NCBI GenBank assembly: GCA_016206675.1
Contig: JACQRD010000026.1
Location: 1-14,831 of the forward strand
DNA from: Candidatus Omnitrophota bacterium
GTDB taxonomy: Bacteria > Omnitrophota > Gorgyraeia > Aquiviventales > Aquiviventaceae
Length of the DNA: 14,831 nt
Direction: 5' to 3'
Part shown: positions 1-6,789 of the stretch, one piece after another
Layout of the letters: every line of letters begins with the position of its first letter
How positions within the stretch are numbered: position 1 is the first letter of the stretch
Made by a program: the position numbers and the translations under genes
Notes under the pieces: generated by a model
Told to the model about the DNA's origin: nothing
The model's input: only the letters and a program-made list of their open reading frames with translations
Databases searched by the model: none

Positions 1-1949
1 TACAACAAACGGGCGAGCGCTTCGCCAACCGCCGTCTGATCAAGTGGAGCCAAGCACCGCCCCGCGCCGAGCAGGCGATGGATCGTGCGGCTGACCTCGG
101 CGATCGGCACGACATGCACGGCGCCTTCCTTGGAGAGATCGCGCAGGAATCGCGCGTGCTTGGTCTCTCGCGGCAGGCGGGCTGTGCGGCGCGGCAGCTC
201 GACGACCACCACCGGCCGGCCGCTGGCGCGCGCCTCGGAGACCATCGAGATGCTTTCACCGGTTGCGACCACCACGTCGGCGCTGCCGAGCAACCCCTCC
301 ATCGTGCCATTGATCGCGTCGCGGCTGGCGAGGAGGGCCAACAGACAGCGGGGGTGGGCGCCTAACCGATCGGCCAGCAGCCGCTCGGCCGAGGCCGGCG
401 TGCGGCGCGAGGTGGTGGCCAGGCAGACGCCGTTGGCGGCCTCGCATGCGCGGAGGATCTGCTCGATCATCGCGGCCATCCACTCTTCGGTTAAGAGGTA
501 GTCGTCCGTTTCTCCGCCGACGAGCAGAGCGATGACGGGCTCCTGCCCCGCCAGCGTCTGGTTTCGTCGGAATTTCGGATGGCGCTGCAGCCGGCTGACC
601 GACTCCTGTTGCTGCTGCAGGGAGAGCGCGGCCGTCATCGCGCCGGCGATTTCGACGACGTTGCGCCGGCGAGGCAGCCGGTCATGGCGGGGGGCAATCA
701 CCAAATCGAAGCGGCGCAGTGGCAAGGGCGAGGGGTTCATCAGGACGACGGACCGCGCCCGATTGTCCGCGGCCCACAGCACGTTCACAGGGGCGACCGA
801 GGCGCCGCAGGAGACCACGACATCCGCGTAGCGCGCCAACAGCGCCGAAGCACTCGTCGGCGCGAGCGTCCATCGCAAGCACTGCTCGCCCGCCCAGCCG
901 GCGGGGGCGAGCCGGCTCCAGAGCAGCGCTGCCCCGCGCGCGAAACGGCTGCGATAGCGGATCTCCACCGTGTGGCTGGACAGCTGCGGACAGCGGCGGC
1001 GCAACAGCTCCACGACGGCCAGCGATTGCTTCACGTGGCCCGCCTTGCCGTCGCTGAGTACGAGCACGCGGCGCGCGGCGGTGTGCTTCCAGCGCTTGTG
1101 CATCCACAGCCATTGGGCCGGCTGCCGCGTGATCTGCTCGGCCAACAGCGCGGCGAAGCGCTCGATCCCCTGCCGGACGGCCTGCGCTTCAGGCTGATCG
1201 GCCGGCAGTTCAAACGGGCGCTCGATGGCCAGGCGATGGAACGGCCCCCGGAGGCGATGGATGAAGGCCGGCAGAATGAGCGCTTGCTTGCTGTGCGCCA
1301 GGGCGAAGGGGCCGGTGGCAAAGAGCGCGGGGCGGCCGAAGAAGTCCACCGCCAGACCCTGCCGGCTGGCTTGATCCGCGACGATGCCCACCATCTGCCG
1401 CTGCTCCAGCGCCGCGATCAGGCGGCGCATCGCGCCTCCCTTATGCACGACCCTGCACCCTTTGGACTGCCGGTACGAGACGAGCAGCCGGTAGAGCTTC
1501 GGCAGTTTCTCTTGCGCGCGCGCCAAGACCACAATCGGATAGCCCAGCAGCGCGGCCACGATGGAGCTGAGCTCCCAGTTGCCGAGATGGCCGGTCAGCA
1601 GGATGATTGGACGCCCCGAGACGGCGGCCGACGCGAGCCGTTCCACTCCGTCGACGATGATGTAGCGGTTAAGATACGCGCGGTCGATCACGGGCAGGCG
1701 CAACAACTCGAAGACGCCCGCGCCCAACTGCTGGTAACAGCGCCTGATGATCCGCCGCCCTTCGGCGGGGCTGAGCTGCCCGTCAAGGGCCGCGCGCAGG
1801 TTGAGCAGGCCGGTGCGGGTGCGTTTCGCCTGCAGCCAAGAGGCCATCGTGCCGGCGCATCCGCCCAGCCATACCGCCGCGGCGGGCGGCAGAGCGCACA
1901 ACACGGCCCCTAAGAGCTTAACGAGCGCACACGCGAGCGAGTCGATCAT
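1..1949 (-). CDS. LpxL-type lipid A acyltransferase fused to ELM1-family glycosyltransferase-like domain (3' end outside window)
   Basis: One open frame runs from ATG at 1949 past the left edge: 649 codons and no stop. Residues 1-290 are a lysophospholipid/Kdo2-lipid A late acyltransferase. They have a hydrophobic N-terminal segment, the catalytic HX4E motif GHLGNWE (H121, E126), the downstream DQASRQG and DFFGRPA blocks, and the family C-terminus QWLWMHKRWK. Within a few residues the frame continues into an ELM1/DUF1022-type domain that starts RVLVLSDGKAGHVKQSL (from 294). It also has NPSPLPLRRFDLVIAPRHD, VGGETDDY (about 477-484) and a GESISMVSEA sugar-nucleotide-type motif (564-573). I re-read every base across the junction (1000-1200) and found no frameshift or stop. 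The ATG overlaps the end of lpxK by 32 bases, with a GGAG four bases upstream. By family knowledge the first domain adds a secondary acyl chain to lipid A precursors at the inner membrane. The ELM1 part is GT-B-like with no established bacterial substrate; a role in lipid A or core glycosylation is inferred. Confidence 0.9.
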   Translation of the reverse strand, partial: MIDSLACALVKLLGAVLCALPPAAAVWLGGCAGTMASWLQAKRTRTGLLNLRAALDGQLSPAEGRRIIRRCYQQLGAGVFELLRLPVIDRAYLNRYIIVDGVERLASAAVSGRPIILLTGHLGNWELSSIVAALLGYPIVVLARAQEKLPKLYRLLVSYRQSKGCRVVHKGGAMRRLIAALEQRQMVGIVADQASRQGLAVDFFGRPALFATGPFALAHSKQALILPAFIHRLRGPFHRLAIERPFELPADQPEAQAVRQGIERFAALLAEQITRQPAQWLWMHKRWKHTAARRVLVLSDGKAGHVKQSLAVVELLRRRCPQLSSHTVEIRYRSRFARGAALLWSRLAPAGWAGEQCLRWTLAPTSASALLARYADVVVSCGASVAPVNVLWAADNRARSVVLMNPSPLPLRRFDLVIAPRHDRLPRRRNVVEIAGAMTAALSLQQQQESVSRLQRHPKFRRNQTLAGQEPVIALLVGGETDDYLLTEEWMAAMIEQILRACEAANGVCLATTSRRTPASAERLLADRLGAHPRCLLALLASRDAINGTMEGLLGSADVVVATGESISMVSEARASGRPVVVVELPRRTARLPRETKHARFLRDLSKEGAVHVVPIAEVSRTIHRLLGAGRCLAPLDQTAVGEALARLL

Positions 1950-3051
1950 CCAGCTCCGATTCCCCACTCAGCAGTTTCATCCGCACCTGCAGCACCCATA
2001 AGGGAGGGGTCATTGCGGATTGCAGACGAACCCAATCTTTCGTCGTCGTGACAACGGCGTCAACGGGGGCGCGCCGCGCCTGGTCCGCCAGAGCGGCGAG
2101 ATCCTCCGCCGTATACGGATGGTGATCGGGGAAGATGCGATGCCATGCGACCGTCGCCTGCAGCCGTCGCAGCGTCGACTCGAACCCCTCGGGATCCCCG
2201 ATCGAAGACACCAGCCCCACCCGCAGGCCGGCCAGCCGCCCGGCGTCGTGCCACGCGTTGGAGGCCGTTTCAAGCAGCCCGCAGGGCTGGTGCACCGCCG
2301 TGGCGACCATCGCGTTTGGATTCAGCGCCTGCAGCCGCTCGGTAAGCGCATGCAGCGTTTCAAGCGCCTCATCCGCCTTCGTGACGATGATGGCCTGCGC
2401 GCGCCGCAGCGCGCCCAGCGGCTCGCGCATGGGACCGCGCGGCAGCAGCCGCCAGCCGCCGAAGGGCGTGCGCGCATGGACGAGCACGATGTCGCAGTCC
2501 CGATGCAAGCGCCGGTGCTGGAAGCCGTCGTCCATGACCAGCGTGTCGCAGCCGAATTGCCGGCAGGCCAGACGGCCGGCGCGCGCGCGGTCGGCTCCGA
2601 CGACGATCGGCACGCCCTCCAAGACGGTAGCCAGCAGCTGCGGCTCATCCGCCGCCTCCTCGAGGCGCTCGGCGGAGGGCTGCCCATCCATCATGAGCCG
2701 GCCGGAGCGCTGTTGCAGCCAATAGCGCCGCTTGACCCCGCCATAGCCACGGGAGAGCACCGCGACCCGCCGCCCCATCCTCAGCAGCTTTTCGACGACG
2801 AATTGGACGCAGGCGGTCTTGCCGGTGCCCCCGACGGTCAGGTTGCCGATGCTGATCACGGTGGCGGGCAGGACGGCCGGCCGGCGCCAGCCGACATCGT
2901 AGGCGGCGTTGCGGGCAGCCGCGACCGCCTGGTAGCCCGACGACGCCAGCCCTAGCAGCCCGGCCGCCGCGGCATCGGAGAATGAAGCGGGCTGAGGCTG
3001 CGTGACGAGGCGCCACCAGGCGTCATGGAGGGACCGCCGGAGTGATGACAT
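1918..3051 (-). CDS. lpxK: Tetraacyldisaccharide 4'-kinase LpxK
   Basis: 377 residues, slightly longer than typical LpxK. The enzyme phosphorylates the 4' position of the tetraacyldisaccharide-1-phosphate lipid A precursor at the cytoplasmic face of the inner membrane. Visible family features are the N-terminal amphipathic/hydrophobic region, the P-loop SIGNLTVGGTGKT (residues 67-79), the RGYGG motif (101-105) and the hallmark DDGFQHRRLHRDCDIVL (174-190), followed by LLPRGPMREPL. The start ATG at 3051 follows a very AT-rich stretch with no Shine-Dalgarno sequence; no better start was seen. A 144-base gap with an inverted repeat separates it from waaA upstream. Its 3' end overlaps the next acyltransferase gene by 32 bases, so the two are probably co-translated. 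All expected motifs are intact. Confidence 0.96.
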   Translation of the reverse strand: MSSLRRSLHDAWWRLVTQPQPASFSDAAAAGLLGLASSGYQAVAAARNAAYDVGWRRPAVLPATVISIGNLTVGGTGKTACVQFVVEKLLRMGRRVAVLSRGYGGVKRRYWLQQRSGRLMMDGQPSAERLEEAADEPQLLATVLEGVPIVVGADRARAGRLACRQFGCDTLVMDDGFQHRRLHRDCDIVLVHARTPFGGWRLLPRGPMREPLGALRRAQAIIVTKADEALETLHALTERLQALNPNAMVATAVHQPCGLLETASNAWHDAGRLAGLRVGLVSSIGDPEGFESTLRRLQATVAWHRIFPDHHPYTAEDLAALADQARRAPVDAVVTTTKDWVRLQSAMTPPLWVLQVRMKLLSGESELDDRLARVCAR

Positions 3052-3102
3052 AAATATATATTGTACGTCGGTGGGACGGTGCGCGCCAGAACAACTGCAC
3101 GC

Positions 3103-3179
3103 TAGCAGTCAGCACACAGCAAACAGCACACAGTAAAAGCGTCTTTCACTGTGTGCTGTCTGCTGACTGCTGTGTGCTA
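3103..3179. repeat. Intergenic inverted repeat, AGCACAC/AGTCAGC family (waaA-lpxK gap)
   Basis: Two 32-base arms, 3103-3134 and 3148-3179, are reverse complements at 27 of 32 positions. They enclose a 13-base loop (3135-3147) that can itself pair AAAG with CTTT. The arms are made of short words such as AGCACAC, AGTCAGC and AGCAAAC. Transcribed from waaA into lpxK, the RNA would form a long stem. It lacks the terminal U-run of an intrinsic terminator. The same family recurs at 11694-11808. Confidence 0.85.
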
Positions 3180-3195
3180 CTCTGCGTTCCTGCTC

Positions 3196-4497
3196 TCAGC
3201 CGTAGCCGGCAGGCCACGCCCGCCCGCCCTGCAGCCACGGCGCGACGGCGTCCACGGTGCGCTGGGTGGCCCCCTGGAAGCGTTCGGTCAGCTCCTGGGC
3301 TCGCTGCCCCATGGCCGCCGCCGAAGCCGGGTCAGCCAAGAGCTCGCGCAGCAGGCCGGACAGCTCCCCGGCATGGGCGACTTGCCGGGCGGCGTGATGG
3401 GCCAGCAGTTGGTGCGCAATCGCGGAGAAATTGTGCAGGGACGGTCCGAAGACCACCGGCTTGCCGAGGCTGGCGGCTTCGAGAGGATTCTGGCCGCCGT
3501 GCGGAATCAGGCTGCCGCCAATGAAGACGACGGTGGCGACGCTGTAATACTGCGGCAGCTGCCCGAACGTCTCTACCACGCCCACGTCCCACCGATCAGC
3601 GGATGAGGCGCTGCTCAGCCGCGTCACGGTCAAGCCGCTGCGCCTGATGAGCCCTTCGACTTCCGCCACGCGCTCCAGATGCCTGGGCGCGAGGATCAGC
3701 CGCGCCGAAGGGTGTGCTGCGCGAACCGTCTTGAGGGCGCCCAGCAGGACGGCTTCTTCGCCCCGATGCGTGCTACCCGCGACGAGCAGCGGCTCGCCGC
3801 CAAGGCCGAGCTGCACGGCCAGCTCGCGGAGGGCCTGCGCCGTCGGGCGCACGCCACGGCTGGCATCCCACTTGAGGCTGCCGGTCACTTGCACGCGGTC
3901 GGGGGGTGCTCCCAGCGCGATGATGCGGTCGGCATCTTCGCGGCTTTGCATCAGCCACTGGTCCACCTGCCGCAGCAGCGGCCTCACCCAGCGCGCAATC
4001 CGCCGGCAGCGCTCAAACGTCCGCGGAGAGACGCGGCCGTTGACCACCAGCACCGGCACGCCCTGCGCGCGCGCCAGCCGGACTACCGCCGGCCACAGCT
4101 CGGACTCCACCAGCAGCAACATCTTCGGCCGCAGCGCCTTCAGCGCGCGGCGGACGCATCCGTGAAGATCCAACGGAAAATAGACGAGGATGGCCCGCTC
4201 GCTCCATCGCTTGGCCGCCACCTCATAGCCGCCCGGTGTGACCGTCGACACGACCAGGGGTGTGTCGACATGGACGCGCAACAGCGCCTCGATGAGGGGG
4301 TGAGCGGCCAGCACTTCGCCCACGCTGACGGCATGCAGCCAGATCGACGGCCGCCCGTTGAGCCGGCGCAGTAGGGCGGCGGGATAGCGGCCCAGCCGCA
4401 TGCTCCAGCCACGATGCGGCAGCCGACGGCGCCACAGGGCTGCGGGTGCTGCGCACAGCAACCCGAGGATGACGAGCGCGTCATAGAGCAGCGCCAT
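3196..4497 (-). CDS. waaA: 3-deoxy-D-manno-octulosonic acid (Kdo) transferase, GT30
   Basis: 433 residues, close to the family norm. WaaA transfers Kdo from CMP-Kdo to lipid IVA at the cytoplasmic face of the inner membrane. The N-terminus has one hydrophobic anchor (about 2-22). It is followed by the GT30 block WLHAVSVGEVLAA, in which E61 is the expected catalytic base, then ESELWP (131-136), GSTHRGEE (241-248) and FIGGSLIPHGGQNPLEAA (325-342) of the CMP-Kdo-binding C-terminal half. ATG at 4497 is preceded by AGGAG four bases upstream. The gene overlaps the end of the upstream hydrolase by 17 bases, which implies translational coupling. The sequence alone does not show whether it adds one or two Kdo residues. 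Confidence 0.96.
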   Translation of the reverse strand: MALLYDALVILGLLCAAPAALWRRRLPHRGWSMRLGRYPAALLRRLNGRPSIWLHAVSVGEVLAAHPLIEALLRVHVDTPLVVSTVTPGGYEVAAKRWSERAILVYFPLDLHGCVRRALKALRPKMLLLVESELWPAVVRLARAQGVPVLVVNGRVSPRTFERCRRIARWVRPLLRQVDQWLMQSREDADRIIALGAPPDRVQVTGSLKWDASRGVRPTAQALRELAVQLGLGGEPLLVAGSTHRGEEAVLLGALKTVRAAHPSARLILAPRHLERVAEVEGLIRRSGLTVTRLSSASSADRWDVGVVETFGQLPQYYSVATVVFIGGSLIPHGGQNPLEAASLGKPVVFGPSLHNFSAIAHQLLAHHAARQVAHAGELSGLLRELLADPASAAAMGQRAQELTERFQGATQRTVDAVAPWLQGGRAWPAGYG

Positions 4498-5932
4498 GGG
4501 GCTCCTGCCGCTTGATCCACTCGGCGATGTCGTTGATCACCACCGGCGAGACATGGCCGGGATGCTCGTACTCGGCCGGTGTGCTGCGCCCTTCCCCGGG
4601 CATGAAGAGGTGGTTGAGCAGCGGATACGACTTGAAGGTTGCGTGGGGTCGAGCGGCCAGTACGCGCTTCCAGCCCTCGAAATCTTCCATGGTCACCTGG
4701 TAATCCCGCTCTCCTTGAAGAAGGAGCATCGGCATGTGCAACTCGGCCGCGACCGCGGCCGGTCGATACGGCTGCAGATCAAGCCAGTAGGCGGGTGCCA
4801 CCCCGAACGGGGGCGTGTCGGTTGAAGCGCGCTCGGCGAGTTGAGGATCCTTCACTAGCTCTGCCTGGGCTTCTACGTAGTCAAGCTGCACCCGCTCAGC
4901 AGGCATGATGCTGCCGTCCAAACCGGCGATATAGCGGGTCTGCTCCACAATCAGCTCTTCGACTGGGCGGGTGTTGCCGGCGAGGATCACGCCTCCGGCC
5001 AGGCGTCCGTCAGCGGCGGCAATGCGCGGCAGGAGCATGCCCCCGAAGCTGTGACCTAACACAAACAACCGCCGCGGCTCGACTTCCTTGGTGCTGCGCA
5101 ACAGGGCCACAGCCGCCATGGCATCGTCCACAACTTCTTCTTTCGCCGTCAAGGAATTCACCACTGCCGCGATCCGTTGGCCATGCGCCTGGGTGCGCTT
5201 GTCATAGCGCAACACCGCGATTCCCTGCTCCGCGAGACCGGCGGCCAGATCCCGAAACGGCCGATTCGGCCCGATGGATTCATCCCGATCCTGCGGACCG
5301 GAGCCATGCACTAACACGATGGCAGGAAACGGGCCGACGCCGGCCGGCAGGGTCAACGTCCCCGGCAGCGCCCATTCGCCCTCCCCCACGACCACCTCGC
5401 GCTCGCGCACGCCAGCTGACGGCGTCGCCGGTTCAGCCGGCTGCGGAGGCGGCGATGGGAACGATGGAGGCGGGCCCCAGCGCGGTGCATCCGGCGGCGG
5501 CTCGGCCGGCGCCGACTCATCGACGTTGAACCAGAGGCCGGTGATGCGGCGCTGCGCATCCACGGACACTTTCATCGACACCGGGGCTTTTTCAAACTGG
5601 CAGCCGACGATGATCCACACGGCCTGCTCGTCGCGATCCATCCGCGCGCCGGTTGTGCCGTGATACGGCCCCAACTGCCGCGTCAACACCTGCCATACCT
5701 CCTGCAGCCGCTCCTGCGGCAGCCGTTCGTTGGCCTCCGGCGTCAACTCCGACGTGACGCGAGCGAATTCCCCGCGGCTGAGCCACTCGGGAATCGTCTT
5801 CGCCACCAGCAGCATCTCCTCGGCGAAGGGCTGATCCTGCTGGAGACTGAAGCCGGCGCACGGCAGGCCGACGATGGCGAGTCCTGCGCAGAGCGCCATC
5901 AGCGAGTTACGCCCTGGGGTGTGCTTGGTCAT
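4481..5932 (-). CDS. Secreted DUF3887 + alpha/beta hydrolase fold protein
   Basis: 483 residues. The N-terminus has a basic start and a hydrophobic stretch (about 11-28), which is a probable signal peptide. The cysteine in GLPCAGF does not make a convincing lipobox. Residues about 35-138 resemble DUF3887. A proline-rich linker (about 141-172) leads to an alpha/beta hydrolase of the dienelactone-hydrolase/serine-peptidase-like type. It has an oxyanion-region LVHGSGPQDRDE (207-218), the nucleophile elbow GHSFGG with S295, and a probable acid D410 in GERDYQ and H441 in LLNHLF. The substrate is unknown. The gene overlaps xerC by 26 bases and waaA by 17 bases, so it sits tightly between a recombinase and an LPS gene. 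ATG 5932 is preceded by GAAGG. An esterase or peptidase active outside the cytoplasm is the most that can be inferred. Confidence 0.88.
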   Translation of the reverse strand: MTKHTPGRNSLMALCAGLAIVGLPCAGFSLQQDQPFAEEMLLVAKTIPEWLSRGEFARVTSELTPEANERLPQERLQEVWQVLTRQLGPYHGTTGARMDRDEQAVWIIVGCQFEKAPVSMKVSVDAQRRITGLWFNVDESAPAEPPPDAPRWGPPPSFPSPPPQPAEPATPSAGVREREVVVGEGEWALPGTLTLPAGVGPFPAIVLVHGSGPQDRDESIGPNRPFRDLAAGLAEQGIAVLRYDKRTQAHGQRIAAVVNSLTAKEEVVDDAMAAVALLRSTKEVEPRRLFVLGHSFGGMLLPRIAAADGRLAGGVILAGNTRPVEELIVEQTRYIAGLDGSIMPAERVQLDYVEAQAELVKDPQLAERASTDTPPFGVAPAYWLDLQPYRPAAVAAELHMPMLLLQGERDYQVTMEDFEGWKRVLAARPHATFKSYPLLNHLFMPGEGRSTPAEYEHPGHVSPVVINDIAEWIKRQEPHGAAL

Positions 5933-6788
5933 ACACCTTCTTCAGTCGTTGCGGCGTGATGTGGGTGTAGATCTGGGTCGTGGAGAGGCTGGCGTGGCCC
6001 AGCAGCTCCTGGACACTGCGCAAATCCGCGCCCCGGTCCAGCAGGTGCGTGGCAAAGGTATGCCGCAAGCTGTGGGGGCTCACCGACGGCGGCAAGCCCG
6101 CCAGCTTGACGTAGCGCGCCAGCAGCCGATCCGCATGCCGCACGGTCAGACGCGTGCCCTTTTGGCTGACGAACAGCGCATAGGGCACCTGAAGTTTCCT
6201 GGGCCGCTTGGCGAGATAGGCGCGGAGAGCCGACAGCGCGGTCTCCCCGATCGGGCAGAGCCGCTCCTTCTTGCCCTTGCCCCGCACGATCGCCGTGCCG
6301 GAGATCTCATCCACATCCTCGCGGTTTAGGCCCACGAGCTCGCCGATGCGCACGCCGGTGGAGTAGAGCGCTTCCAGCATCGCCCGATCCCGCAGCCCCT
6401 GCCACCCCGTCGCGGACGGGGCGTGCAGCAAGCGCACGATCTGCCGCTCGTCCAAGAAGGAGGGCAGGCGCCGCTCCTGCCGCGGCGTCGGCACGGAGGC
6501 GGCCGGATTGTGATCCAGCGTGCCGTCGCGGCACAGAAACCGGAAGAAGCTGCGCACGCAGGAGAGCTTGCGCGCGATGGTGCGACGGCTCACCCCCTGG
6601 TGGCTTAGGCCCGCGACAAACCGCCGAATCTCCAGCGGCGTGATGTCCGGCAGGCGCCTCGCACCCAACTGGGCGAAGAACTGCGCGAGATCCAACGCGT
6701 AGCTGCGGCGCGTGTGCTCGGAGGCGTTGCGCTCGACGATGAGATAGCGCAGAAACCTGTCGACCGACTGATGGGTGGGTGTACGCAG
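5907..6788 (-). CDS. xerC: Tyrosine recombinase XerC/XerD type, probable non-canonical start
   Basis: Site-specific recombinase that resolves chromosome dimers at dif. The C-terminal catalytic domain is complete: R in STGVRIGEL, the beta-hairpin lysine in VRGKGKKER, H and R in HSLRHTFATHL, H in LLGHASLSTTQ, and the tyrosine nucleophile in IYTH. The first ATG/GTG/TTG in frame is TTG at 6695, which would cut off the start of the core-binding SAM-like domain. Conserved-looking sequence, DRFLRYLIVERNAS then EHTRRSYALDLAQFF, lies upstream of it. An in-frame TGA at 6797-6795 bounds the frame. CTG at 6788, two bases after the topA stop, would give 293 residues, the usual Xer length. I use 6788, but the exact start is uncertain. 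The 3' end overlaps the hydrolase by 26 bases. XerC is preferred over XerD only because of the dprA-topA neighbourhood. Confidence 0.9.
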   Translation of the reverse strand: MRTPTHQSVDRFLRYLIVERNASEHTRRSYALDLAQFFAQLGARRLPDITPLEIRRFVAGLSHQGVSRRTIARKLSCVRSFFRFLCRDGTLDHNPAASVPTPRQERRLPSFLDERQIVRLLHAPSATGWQGLRDRAMLEALYSTGVRIGELVGLNREDVDEISGTAIVRGKGKKERLCPIGETALSALRAYLAKRPRKLQVPYALFVSQKGTRLTVRHADRLLARYVKLAGLPPSVSPHSLRHTFATHLLDRGADLRSVQELLGHASLSTTQIYTHITPQRLKKVYDQAHPRA

Positions 6789-6789
6789 C

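Noticed and set aside
579..1913. Plus-strand open frame of 444 codons
   Set aside because: It is antisense to the acyltransferase-ELM1 fusion, has a Gln/Arg/His/Pro-rich composition with no family pattern, and results from high GC content.
2020..2955. Plus-strand open frame of 311 codons
   Set aside because: It is the mirror of lpxK, whose minus-strand product is complete and full of conserved motifs.
3061..3100. Promoter for lpxK (TACAAT with an upstream TTGTTC)
   Set aside because: The spacing between the two boxes is 23 bases and the presumed -10 lies almost on the start codon, so it is not convincing.
3103..3179. Intrinsic terminator after waaA
   Set aside because: The stem is long, but no U-run follows it on the transcribed strand, and lpxK continues the same pathway downstream.
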